DNA of 64,000 nucleotides from Hyphochytrium catenoides (taxonomy: Eukaryota; Sar; Hyphochytriomycetes; Hyphochytriales; Hyphochytriaceae), in contig FLMG01002721.1 in the NCBI GenBank assembly GCA_900088475.1, forward strand, positions 1 to 64,000, in the 5' to 3' direction. Shown here in pieces: positions 1 to 10,603 of this stretch. Numbering within the stretch: position 1 is the first letter of the stretch; every line of letters begins with the position of its first letter. Made by a program: the position numbers and the translations under genes. The notes beneath the pieces are model-generated. The model saw only the letters and a list, made by a program, of their open reading frames with translations, was not told the DNA's origin and did no database searches.

Positions 1-121
1 AGAGAGAGAGAGAGAGAGAAGGAGGCAGAAGAAGCAGGGGACTGATAAAGGGCAACATGCATTGACAGAGCTGACTGGGCCAAAGCAAGAAGATAACCTT
101 TCCGTCTTCGCCTATCTTCAG

Positions 122-1285
122 CCCAGAAAAAGACTCTATTACGGGGTCGCGTAGAGAAGGTCGAACGTGTCGCCGAAGATCTGCCGTGCAAAGAGGGGCT
201 AAGTGTCTTGCCACCGATCGCCTATCGCCATCCGTGGGAGCTGGATGAGGGTGAGGCGCTGGACTCGGCAGCTTGTAGCGCGGGATCGGAGAGAGAGGCT
301 GAGGAAGAAGATGCGGATTCACTGGAAGAAGAGGAGAGAAGCCAAAGTTTCTGGCCAGGAGGCTTTGCACTGAGGGAGAGCCAGCCACCGCTAGAGGCTT
401 CTGAGGCGTCCTTCCATAGTAGCCGCAGACTGCAGCCGTCCAGTCGAGATATTAGCCGGGAGTCTCACAGCCACCTCAAGGTAGGCTGCCGCTTCGTCTT
501 TGACGGTTTTTATTATTTCTCTCTAATTAAAGGCTTGCTGCTACTAGCCACAACGGAGAAGGCACGATCCCGTAGCCGCATACCATCAGATGCAGGACAT
601 CTGGAAACAGGTGAGCAGGCACAAGGATTCTCAGCTTCTGAGCCTCTTACTCACCAGCTCTATTGTCTGCTTATCTCTCTTGTCATGGACAGAATGAACA
701 GCGCGCTCGGAGAACTAGGAGCGTCGTCTACCAGGTAGCTTATCACTTAGATTGAAGGCACCTCGAGCGATAAGAGTTTGAGATTAGAATGACCGGCGAG
801 AGGCAATTGCGAGGAAAGACACAGAGAGAGAGTGTGACGGGAGAAGTAGGAGTGAGTTCTCTGAGGCCGTGCTCCCCTGAATAGGATCCTAAGGCCTCAA
901 CCCTACGAGGGCGAACTGTGAGACCAAGCACTTCCTTGGCGTGGACATCTGCACAGCTCCAGCAGGTCTATCTAACAGCTTTATGTCTACCTCTCTTAGT
1001 TTCTGTACTAACGGTCCTACATCCACTCTGCAGGCAATGGGCCCGGCCAACTCCAGCCGCCAAAGTAAAGGCAAGGGGCTGGCTCAGAACCATTACATCG
1101 TCCCTACCAGCAAGCCCCGATCATCGCTGGTCTGGAGCGTGCGGGTATGTCCCAAGATGTCTAGCTTCTGTTTAAGATAGACTTCCGTCTAAGAGATGTC
1201 TCTTTTTCTATAGCAACAGATGCGCCGCACGGACCAGGTTGGCTTCCACCTCCCGCTGTACAGGCAGACAGCATCTCTCCGGTGA
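122..1285 (+). CDS. HYLS1-like centriolar protein, 3' part (5' end outside window)
   Basis: Six exons can be chained: 122-480, 548-610, 693-734, 894-965, 1034-1144 and 1214-1285. Every junction inside the window is phase 0, which strongly supports a real gene ending at a TGA. The first visible exon opens with two bases of a split codon after a pyrimidine-rich acceptor, so the start lies to the left. The product begins with an acidic, disordered stretch. It then has a conserved-looking block with DPVAAYHQMQDIWKQ and, further on, HYIVPTSKPRSSLVWSVR. This pairing of a DPV.RY-type motif with a later Y-(V/I)-PT...L-W-VR motif resembles the C-terminal half of HYLS1, a core centriole/basal-body protein needed for ciliogenesis. 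The identification is by recalled motif pattern only. The gene is convergent with the V-ATPase subunit E gene. Confidence 0.55.
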
Positions 1286-1512
1286 AAATGCGATGTTTAG
1301 GAGACAGCAGTACAATATGGACTATAATAGACTTGGGATATAGAGCCGGCTCTACCATAAACCCCCTTTCCAACTCTCTCGACCTTGCCTACGCTATACT
1401 CTTCCTTCCCTTCTGGGCCTGGCACCCGCTCCGTCTTTCTCTGCTGCTTTTCCTCCCTTTCTCACCCTAAATCATCTCCGTTGTGAGTCTCCGTTACGGT
1501 TGTCCCATCACT

Positions 1513-3139
1513 TTAGAAGAACCCATTATCGGCCTGCTGCGGCGGGAGTGTGGGGAACAGGGTCTCTCGGATCTCTGGCAATCTGTCATAGTAAACGAGC
1601 CCCAGTCGGCTGCATCCAGATTCAGCAGGGCATTCGGCGACGACATAAAAGAGAGACATGGTCGTTTGGCATGTTAGGAAGAGAGGCAGAGAACAAATCG
1701 TAAGACTTGGTCTGCGGCATCTGATAATGGGGGAAACAAAGAGATGCTTACGCCTCAATCGTGTTGTTGCAAAGGATTCTGCCCTGATAAGCACCCAGCA
1801 CAATGCCGCCCGACCTGCATCAGGCAAAGCTCTAGAGTTAGAGCTCTATCTCCCACCCCAGCGGATAAATAGCAGAGCAGGGAGAGTAAAAGATATCTTC
1901 TTTCCCATAGCCAGCATATATAGGGTTATAGATGCAGCCAAGATGAAGCGGAAATCCAATGAAACATAGAGTTCACGCACAGACTTAAAAGGCGGACAAG
2001 GGACTGAAAGATGATCGCACAGGCAGGGTTCAGGAGACATACGATGTGGGAGGAAGCTGCTCATTCTTAGGAGCAAGCTGGACTTTGACTTGCGGGTCTT
2101 GCCCGCATTCCTTCTGCATAATCTTCTTATACTCCGACAGTGCAGCAGGGATTACGCTCTGCACGATATCAACGTCATCTTGCCGGCAGCGGATGAAAAC
2201 TTCCTTCTCGTCAATCTTGATCAGGCCCTAATAGAGTAGGATTAAAGCATTAGACAACAGAAAGAGAGAGAAGCGGAGCGGAGCGGGAGGAGAATGAAAG
2301 CTTCTCCGAAGGCATGATTGAACGTGAAGACCCAAGTGGCGCGGAAAGAGCTTACAGTGCACAGCAGACAGAGAGAGAAAGGAAAAGGAAGACGTCAATG
2401 TTGCCATATTTTTCACTAGTGCGTAGGAGAAGAGCGTGAGCAATAGAGACTCACCTGAACAATGAGATCCTGAAGGAACTTCGTATACTTTCCTTTATCG
2501 TTGCGAATCTGTGCAGCTCGCTGCCGCGCTTCAACCAACAGTTGCTGAAAAGGTAATGTGTGCGTGTTATGGACAGAAGCGTCAATGTAAAGAAAGATTA
2601 GTCGCAGCAACCGAACTCTGCAGATAGTGGAGCGGTGCCTTGACAAAGGCGGCAGCTGACACAGGAGAAGAGAGACGAAGAGCTTGACAGAGTACCGCCG
2701 GACTGTCACTCGTGACGCACCTGGAGGAGTTCTTCACGATCTGCCATTTTCTTTCTTCTGCATGTCCCAACCTCAGCGGAGCGTTTACTAGGGAGATAGG
2801 TGATAAGCTGGGTAACGTAAAATCTTGATCTGAAAGCAAGACCCTACATTCTCTTCTGAACTTCGCGGTCTTTCTCACGCCGAGTGAACTCCTCTTGGAT
2901 CTTGACCTTTGCATTGTGCACCAGCATCTGCTTCTCTAGGTTGAAATCGTGCTCGGTCTGAGAGGAGACGTTGGTAAACAGTTGTTCAGCTGTGACCACG
3001 GTCTAATGATATAAACGTAGAGCATGGCTGGACGGACAGTACGCACCTTCACACGGATCTCATTTGCCTTCTCTTGCGCCTCCTGCAAGATGAAGTTGAC
3101 CATCTGCCGGATCTGCTTGGTAGCGTCTGAAGGATTCAT
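1513..3139 (-). CDS. ATP6V1E: V-type H+-ATPase subunit E (peripheral stalk)
   Basis: Subunit E is part of the peripheral stalk holding the V1 catalytic head to the V0 membrane ring of the vacuolar proton pump. The N-terminus starts at MNPSDATKQIRQM and runs into a long charged coiled coil (exons 3139-3047 and 2957-2848, a short exon near 2750-2720, then one with QLLVEARQRAAQ). This is followed by GLIKIDEKEVFIRCRQDDV, the usual 'GL..L.E..V.IRCR..D' signature. A later exon gives GGIVLGAYQGRILCNNTIEAR, and the last exon gives LGLVYYDRLPEIRETLFP, matching the family's C-terminal G-G-(V/I)...NTL..RL......P.IR..LFG. Splice phases agree at the junctions checked. The start ATG at 3139 fits the family's N-terminus. 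The upstream intergenic region is shared divergently with GET3. Confidence 0.93.
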
Positions 3140-3882
3140 CGTTGCAGTAACAAGTGACCTGTACGGCAACCTCAGTACAAAACGTCGATGCTAGGCAGCA
3201 CTTATCAGCCTTACGAAGAGACACAGGGCAATGGCGAAGTTCGCTTGATCTAAGGCGCTTGCTTATCCCTAGCTCCCTGTGTAAACCAAAGCAGCTGGCG
3301 GTTCAAACAGAGCTTCTTGAAGATGCGATCTGGGATCTGTGTCCTTTCTTCGTCGTCTCCTGTCTGCCCGCGGAAAGTCTGTGACAGGAAATCTGCAGCT
3401 TTTTACGCTGCAGATCGGGTTTTGGATTTTTATTGTGTTGCTCTTCCTACCGCCCGTCCCGCGGCAAAACGTGTCGGCCCCACATAGATAATTCCCTTTC
3501 CGTCTGACATTCCACGTAGGGTTGGCCTTCCCCAGCGGGTCAGATACAGAATGATTCTTATCCTTATACGTGATAAGGAAAGGATGGGGGCGTATTGTGC
3601 GGAATGATCTCCCATGCATCTTTAGGCAAGTACAAGTGCTGCTGGTCCTGGAGGAGGTCTGGGGTTCAGGCGAAAGCACCCCCAAAAAGCCCAATAAAAA
3701 CTCCAAAAAATCTGCATTTGGCGCCGATGAGGCAGATCTGAGCCAGATTCTATCGAGTTCTCCCAGCAGCCTGGCGTCCTTCCTTATCTATCGCATATCT
3801 ATAGGCCTTCGCATATCCATTGGTCTGAGCTGGGCGTGAGCAGTAGAGCGTCTATCGCTACACTTTGGGATATTTTGGAAAC
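3140..3882. promoter_or_regulatory. Divergent intergenic region, V-ATPase E / GET3
   Basis: About 740 bases lie between the start codons of two divergently transcribed genes and must hold both promoters and 5' leaders. No open frame here looks like a real protein. I see no clear TATA box or other nameable motif. Confidence 0.6.
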
Positions 3883-6340
3883 ATGGCGACTGCTATCGAT
3901 GCCACTGATGATGGAGATATTCCTGAAGCCTCACTGAGAAATCTTCTGGAGCAGACCACGCTAAAGTGGATTTTCGTGGGAGGCAAGGGAGGAGTCGGAA
4001 AGACAACCACGTCTTCATGTCTCGCTATCAGGGTAAATCTCTGTGAAGAATATGCAGAGATAATGACTGCAAAGCTTACCGCGTGGGTCATGTCTGCAGC
4101 TTGCAGAAGTGCGGGAGAAGGTTCTTATCGTCTCCACGGACCCAGCTCACAACCTCAGGTAGGAAGGGACAGAGGAAGGCTCCTGAGAAGAGCAGGGCAT
4201 GCCTTGCTACGACCTACCTCGTCTGCTATCTCATCAGCTTATCGCAAACCGTGTGACATTGGCAGAAAGCTCTATCGGCAGACTGTTCTTGCTCCTTCTC
4301 CACCCTAATGCTGTCATGTGCTTCTCTCCCTACACAACAGGAGGGTTCTTAACATTGACTTCTGATTAATGCAGTGATGCCTTTGGACAAAAGTTTACTC
4401 GGGAGCCCACGCTGATCAACGGATTCAGCAACCTTTTCTGTATGGAGATCGATCCGACCGCTGAGGTCTGCGCGGCATCCTGATACCTTGCGCTGCTCTG
4501 TAGCTGATTCGGCTTCTGTGCTCTTGGCTCTTACGGTGGCGGAATAGGTGGATGATTTGCCCAGTGATGGCCTGCAGGGCCCAGCAGCAGGCATGGCGTC
4601 GATGTTTCAGGAATTATCTCAGTCGATTCCTGGGATTGACGAGGTAGGCCAATGGGACAAACGGCCAGGGGTTATATAGAGGAGAGAGAGGGAGAGAGAG
4701 AGAGAGAGACAAAGAGGAAAGAAAATCGGACCGAGATAAGAGAAAGATGGACCAGAGGGAAAGAGTGAGGGACGAGAGACACAAAGAGCGTGATGAGAGA
4801 GACACATATAGAGGACCCAAGGCAATAGAGAGATGAGTGATCTAAGAAAAGGCCAGACAGCACTTGACATATGAGTTCTGTACACTGCTCACTGCAGGCG
4901 ATGGGGTTTGCGGAGATCATGAAGCAGGTTCAGACCATGGATTATAGCGTTATCGTCTTTGACACGGCACCCACAGGACACACCCTAAGGCTGCTCAGGT
5001 GCACAGGCTCTCCATCCGTCCGCTCTATCTTTCTCTCTCTCGTGCTTTCTATCGCAGCCACTCTGTCTTATCCGTTCTTTTTGGTAACTTTTGAAGAGCG
5101 GGAAAATGGCGGCTTAGCTTCATTTTACCGGCTCTCAGCTGTCGTCTCATAAGTGTGGATCTCTCCATCACTTAATTTTCCTCAGACTACCTGCATCAAT
5201 GTGAATCGACACTTTCCATTGCCTTTTTAGGGGACTGTGGCCTTTCTAGTCCTCAAGAGCATGGATTCCTGGCTGACTTGCCCGCTCTCTTCTCGGCAGC
5301 TTCCCGTCCCTATTAGAAAAAGCCTTTAGCAAGATCCTCTCCCTGAAGTCAAGATTCTCTGGAATGTTTAACCAGGTAGGCCCTGAGGGTCTCTTCTCTA
5401 CATATTGTCCACGTGTATTGAGCGACGATACTTCTCGCAGGCCTCAGCCCTGCTTGGTGCTAACATGCCTTCAGAAGAGATGCTCCTCGGACGGCTGGAA
5501 GCTACGAAAGAGATCATTGACAAGGTGCGCCGACTTCACGGCTGTTCCTTGCCTTAGTGATTGCTTGTTGCTTGTCATTGTGCCTCACTCTTTCTGGAGT
5601 AGGTCAACAGTCAATTCAAGGACCCAGATCTGACCACCTTCGTCTGTGTCTGCATACCGGAGTTCCTCAGCTTGTATGAGACGGAGAGGCTTGTGCAGGT
5701 GCGCATAATGGATGAACGGTGTCAAGGGGTTGATAAGCATGCAGAGAATCCTAGAGCCGTTTGTTTGCATTAGATTCTCAAGCTTACTTTTCCTTAGGAG
5801 CTGACAAAGTTTGAAATTGACACGCATAACATTGTCGTCAACCAAGTTCTCTTTGTGGAAGGTAACCTCTTCTACTCCAGGCTGTTCTGCTCTGCTGCAC
5901 TTCCGATGTGAAGGGTCCTACTATCTTCTGTCGTGGAGCTCTATAGGCCATGGCTATTATCCTAGACAATCTCCTCTTCAAAGATTCTCGCCTTCTCTGC
6001 CTGTTCTTCTAAGTCTCCCAGTCGAACAAGACGACATCGTGGTTCAATCTCGTCTCTTCAATTATAATAACCCTCTAACGGCGTGGCTACGGCCATCAGA
6101 CGGCTCAACTTGCAAGAAGTGCCTGGCTCGGCAGAGGATGCAGCTCAAGTACATTGATCAGATCTATGACCTTTACACGGTGAGACCTATCCTCTTAGTC
6201 CCCGCTACTGTCAGTATTGTCTCACCATCAAACTCGCGCATCGTCAGGACTTTCACGTAGTTGAAATGCCTCTTTTGGATCACGAAGTGCGTGGGATTCC
6301 ATCGCTGAAGGAGTTCTCTATGAATCTCATCAAACCGTAA
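3883..6340 (+). CDS. GET3: GET3/ASNA1-type ArsA-family ATPase for tail-anchored protein insertion
   Basis: Eleven exons chain in phase to 329 aa: 3883-4032, 4100-4158, 4375-4465, 4548-4643, 4898-4998, 5300-5375, 5441-5524, 5603-5698, 5798-5861, 6100-6179 and 6248-6340. The product has the deviant Walker A/P-loop [10 protein letters not shown]. Downstream come [16 protein letters not shown] (switch I), [14 protein letters not shown] (switch II), and the methionine- and phenylalanine-rich helices that bind tail anchors ([18 protein letters not shown]). The TCKKC zinc-binding CxxC near the C-terminus marks the eukaryotic Get3 dimer. Get3 is the cytosolic ATPase that receives tail-anchored membrane proteins and delivers them to the ER receptor. 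Its length matches the family (about 320-350 aa). The intron at 4644-4897 carries a GA-rich run. Confidence 0.95.
4680..4800. repeat. GA-rich low-complexity tract inside GET3 intron
   Basis: Purine-rich imperfect (GA)n lies on the coding strand of the GET3 intron between exons 4 and 5. It has no coding potential of its own; leucine/serine-rich open frames on the opposite strand are artefacts of the repeat. Confidence 0.8.
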
Positions 6341-6748
6341 GACTCCATCCTTGATGACCCGGTTAACAGCAACATTAACGCCTCCACTCCTCATGCCTCC
6401 GTGTACTGCTCTCTCTTATTCTTTCATTGACTATATGGCTTCTCTCTTTCAAAATCGAAGTTATGCGGAGACGATCAAGCAGAACTCATCAGCGGTCAGC
6501 TTCTAGCCTAATATTTTATTCTTATAAGCTTCTGGCAATAATATAACACTGGGCATACCAGCAGTTTAGCATGGGAGAAGATAGGCTATTGGAACCAAGG
6601 GCATCGAAGGCCGAACTTGAAGAAGAGATAGAGTTCGGAGGGATAAGTTGAAGGACAAAGCTGTGCATTACGTCGGAGCGAGCAGGACCTCACCTCTTGA
6701 TGTCTGGTTCTTCCTGCAAGCAGACACTAGAGCTGACCCTCCCTTGGG
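6341..6748. other. Intergenic, convergent GET3 / polyprenol-kinase-like gene
   Basis: About 400 bases lie between two stop codons and are AT-richer than the flanks. They probably hold both 3' UTRs. I see no further gene and no RNA signature. Confidence 0.5.
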
Positions 6749-8086
6749 CTAGAAAAGTCTCTCGATGGTGAACAGGATCAGCCCGCTAATAACCATGAGA
6801 GCTGGTGTGTCCATCGTGTGAGGCGAGGTAGCCTCCGCATAGGCCATTGCTGGAGGAAGTAGCAACATAGCCAGCCAGCACTGTGCAGGGTCCCTAAAGT
6901 CTTGATACTGAAGGGCAGGGAAGAGCATGCCGGACATGAAGACACAGGCGCTGCCCTCGTAAGAGCGGGTATAAGGTCTAGCAGAAAAGCAGCTCCTGAC
7001 AATGTATTTGTGGCGCCCGAATGTGACGCCGACAGGCTCTGCCAGTCCATCCCCTATCCCTGTGATGCAGATAATAATGAAGACGAGATTCTCCTGTCCT
7101 GTATAGGAGAAGAGCCCGCGGAAAAAGAGGATCAGAAGAAGGCCTGGGATAATGTTCCCTCCAATGATCCACTTCAGGGTATGTGGCCTGTCCTCTGGGC
7201 GGTCCAGCGAGTTGAACTGCAACATAAAGAACGTATACCTCTCTCTGACAGGTCGGATCATGAACAGAAACGTCAGGAGCGTAAAGAAGTCGCCCCAGGC
7301 CAACTCCAAGGCACCGGAGCAGCCGCACTCTGGCCCTGGCCTGATTATTAACGGGATGAGATAAGCTGCAAAGTGCTGCAGCTTCCTAGTATAGTTAACC
7401 TTGAAGGCAGAGTTCTTGGTGGTGACAATATAGCCGCGCTCGTCTACAGCGCAGAAATGCCTGCAAATGGCCCCTCCAAGAAGTGAGACAGACATCATGG
7501 CTAGCACTTTGGGCGCTTGATACAGCCAGAACTGGCCATTGAAAAAGAGCTCCGGCTTCAACCAAGTGGTAAGGATCATAAGGACAAGGAAGAAGCCAAG
7601 CATGATCCAGACAAAATAGTACTCGAAGGTATCTCGCCAGTCGCCATAATAAGCGCCAGCGACATCGCCAGGGTGCAAAACGTCTGAGCCATCAGAGCTG
7701 GCAGGGCTTGCAGGCGTCTGAAAGAGCAAGGGTGAAGGATAAAAAAGCAAGAAAGGCGGCGCAAACTACGTTAGTAGGACTATCGTCTTCAGAGTAGTGG
7801 AGAGCAATCTACACGCCGATACCTGTGCTTCAAGATGGGGACTATCCACCGTGGGAATGGCTCCATAGTTAGTCACAGCGGAGGGAAGTTTGAACTTGGG
7901 CTTCTCCTCACGTGGTTTCCAAAGATAGAAGAACACGATGATGGCTGCCAAAGTAAGAGACGGCCACAGCCAAAGAAGAAGTGTCTGACCGGTGGTTAGC
8001 TCAGGCCAGACAGGGGACTCTAACGGTGTCTCTTCTGATAGTTGAAGATCGGCCTGCATGCTAGTCGTGATAGCCGGCATATCCAT
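6749..8086 (-). CDS. Multispanning membrane protein, CTP-dependent polyprenol (phytol/dolichol) kinase-like
   Basis: Two exons (8086-7823 and 7717-6749) join in phase at an alanine-glutamine boundary to 410 aa. An N-terminal hydrophobic segment (LLLWLWPSLTLAAIIVFFYL) ends in a basic KPREEK stop-transfer. About seven more membrane spans follow. Two motifs point to the dolichol kinase/VTE5 superfamily: RKLQHF, and a later GIGDGLAEPVGVTFGRHKY followed by TRSYEGSACVF. These resemble 'GD..A..VG..FG..K......KS.EGS'. Members phosphorylate polyprenols using CTP in ER or plastid membranes. The substrate cannot be read from the sequence, and a related but non-catalytic membrane protein is possible. No ER retention or plastid-targeting signal is evident. 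Confidence 0.6.
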
Positions 8087-8743
8087 CGAGCTGTAGGCGG
8101 CCTCAGCTCTCCGCTGAGATAAGAGAGAGCGGAACGTCTGGGATGGGACGAATGCGTCCGCCTTCTGATCCTACGGGTGTAGAGTGAACAGACAGCGGGC
8201 AGCAATCTCTTCTTCGTAGTGCCGTCTTCTCAGAAGGATCACCCTGCAAGACCTAGAGCGTCAGAGCGGCTATGAGGACCTCTCACAAGGTTTAGCCCGG
8301 TCCTGCAAACTCTAATACTCTGTCTCTAAAGGCCAGACTTCCAGCTGCTATGGAGGTAGAACTAGGTGCTCGGTCCGCCCCGCGCTCGAGCTCTCGGCCG
8401 CGCTGTCCCACCCCGAGCCCCTTAACGCCCACCACCTGTACCGGTAACGGCTAGAGTCCTTTATGTGGTGCCGTTCTAAATAGACATATTTGGGTTCCTG
8501 ATTCTGGGCAAGTCTCTTTTTATTATGCGGAATCTGTATTATAACCCCTCCTTCTGCGCAAATTTTGTCGCCTCTCAGATTTCGAAAGTGCGATGATTCC
8601 GATGATGAAGCTTCCACGGGCCCGATGGCGGCGTCTCCGCGGCGGTCCGCATCCCGTCCTTGGCTCGTAGAGGAAGACTCGATGTCGTCTTGATGTGAGC
8701 GCATTATAAGGGCGATTCTATTGCTTTGACTTATCCATACACC
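8087..8743. promoter_or_regulatory. Divergent intergenic region, polyprenol-kinase-like / ESCO
   Basis: About 650 bases lie between two divergent start codons. I see no open frame worth calling, and no motif I can name beyond local purine- and pyrimidine-rich patches. Confidence 0.5.
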
Positions 8744-10222
8744 ATGGGAGCGATGGATCGCTATCTCATCAAGTCTGAGTTGCCTAAACAGCCTGTACCA
8801 TCAGCTGCCATAGGGCCAACTCTACATAATGCTGTGGCGGTACGGGCAACCTATGGCAGGAAGCGAAGGTTGCCTGATTCACCACATGTCGATGCATGTG
8901 AGACAAGGAGGCCCAAATGTGAGGTAAGCCGTCGGCCTGAGGCTCAAAAAGGGGCTCGGTTATTTATTGAATACGCTTGAAGGATGCCATCGGGGTGTCA
9001 AGGACCATCCTCCACTTGAAAGATGGAAGAGGGAGCAACAGCACGCATTCCGCTCGCCGTCATGGAGTGCAGGGGCTGACATCGCCTTCCAAGGCGCAGA
9101 AAGTCTCTGAGCAAATGTTCTTGGACTTTGGGCAAAAAGACTTCGGAAAGCAAAGGACCTGCCCGACGTGTGGCATGGTCTATACCTTGGGCCAAGCGGT
9201 GAGTAGGCCACTGTTCAACTCTTCCTTCTCATCCTTAGGCCTTGGCCGTTGACCCTTCGCACCGCTAGGAGGATGAGGGAGAGCATAAACGCTTTTGTGC
9301 ACGAGCCGTCCTTGGTATTCGCTATTCTGCAGGAAGTCATGAACGAGTGCACTGGCGGCAGACATCACCAAACGGTAAGCTGAAAACCACATCTTCTGCG
9401 CACTATCTATGTGAATGTTTAGCTGCAACTAACGCCAGTGTGGCTAACAGGAGAGGCCAAAATTGTAGAGATCAGAGGCGGAGACACGGCTTTCCAGCTT
9501 GCCAAGGCTCGAGAGGTAAGGACCCTAGCCATGAGGGGTGCTGGCATCTGGAATTAGCCTCATCAGGACAAGGGGACTATCTAAGATTAGTCAGAGGCGG
9601 AGACGAACAGAAAATATGAAAGGGAGCAAAAGGAGTGACATATTATAAGCCTGTCGATAACCCGGACTGCCAGGTCCTCCAAGCCATGGACGAGGAGCTG
9701 GGATCCAGCGGGTCAGATAACATTGATCAGGAGCTTGGAGAGTCTCGTCTCTTTCTCTATGTTCAACAGAAAAGAGTCAGAGGGGCAATGCTGGTCGAAC
9801 TTATCAGTGAAGCCTTTCCCATCCTCTCTTCAACTGAAACAAGCCAAAAGGTCGTGGTAGAGACAGAGTTCCAGCAGGAAGGCAAGGAGAACATTGTCCC
9901 GGAAAAGAAGAGTGTCGAAGGCTGTCTGATAGAGAAGCAAGAGGAAGCAGGCAAGATAGAGTGCAGCGCGAGAGCTGTCAAGGCCACCCTTGGCGTCTCA
10001 AAAATGTGGGTCGAGCGAGAGGGACGGCGCCAAGGCATCGCTTCTCAGCTGCTTGACATTGCAAGAGCGCGCATAATCTACGGCTACACGGTGCCCAAGT
10101 CAGAGATCGCCTTCACTCATCCAACGCCCCAAGGAAAGAAGTTTGCCGAGCACTACATTGGCACTGCTAAGATCCTAGTCTACTCTCCTTGTGTTCCGTC
10201 GTCTTCTACTCCTTTAACTTAA
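8744..10222 (+). CDS. ESCO: Cohesin N-acetyltransferase ESCO/Eco1
   Basis: Five exons (8744-8923, 9073-9198, 9269-9374, 9451-9515 and 9674-10222) sum to 341 aa in a consistent phase. The ATG at 8744 is the first in frame. After a disordered head comes the family's zinc finger, TCPTCGMVY..., then EDEGEHKRFC, GIRYSAGSHERV and a linker. The C-terminal GNAT domain has LFLYVQQKRVRGAMLVELI, then GVSKMWVEREGRRQGIASQLLDIAR (the acetyl-CoA-binding R/Q-x-x-G-x-A loop) and AFTHPTPQGKKFAEHYIGT, which is diagnostic of ESCO. The enzyme acetylates the SMC3 head during S phase to establish sister-chromatid cohesion. Two oddities: the second zinc-ligand histidine is replaced by cysteine (H-x3-C), and an acidic, probably disordered insertion sits inside the acetyltransferase fold. 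The gene is convergent with condensin-II NCAPG2. Confidence 0.93.
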
Positions 10223-10603
10223 GAACTCCTGCCTGCCGCCTCCGCTTCTTAACTCTCATGCTCTCGCAAGCTTCACCCCGCGCCAGGTGAAGCAAGTGGC
10301 AGCTCAGAAGAGCGAGGCGTTTGTTCCTTTACTTCTTCTGTCTCGTTATCTGTCGCTAGGGCTTGCTTGTCTAACTGTGAGTGCTCATAGCAGTATAAGA
10401 CCAAGAGGCTCCAGGACAGGGTTCGGCACAGAGCTTTTATATAGAGTTAAAAAATGAAGCTAATCAAACAGGACAAAGAGAGCTGGAGGGCCGCTCAAGA
10501 CTCAGTCTTCCTCTCATCTTTACGGCCTCCTCAAAGCTGCTTCTCTCTTCCCCTATCAGCGCAGAAATCCCCCTAGCTAGGGATCCAGTCAGCGCTGTGT
10601 TGC
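10223..10603. other. Intergenic, convergent ESCO / NCAPG2
   Basis: About 380 bases lie between two converging stop codons. They presumably hold both 3' ends. No coding or RNA feature is seen. Confidence 0.5.

Noticed and set aside
3269-3706. 145-aa minus-strand frame between V-ATPase E and GET3
   Set aside because: No recognisable domain, no ATG context or splice pattern, and it lies in a shared promoter region.
6778-7351. Overlapping frames on both strands within the polyprenol-kinase-like exon
   Set aside because: They lie over a clear multispanning protein and have no homology; they are shadow frames.
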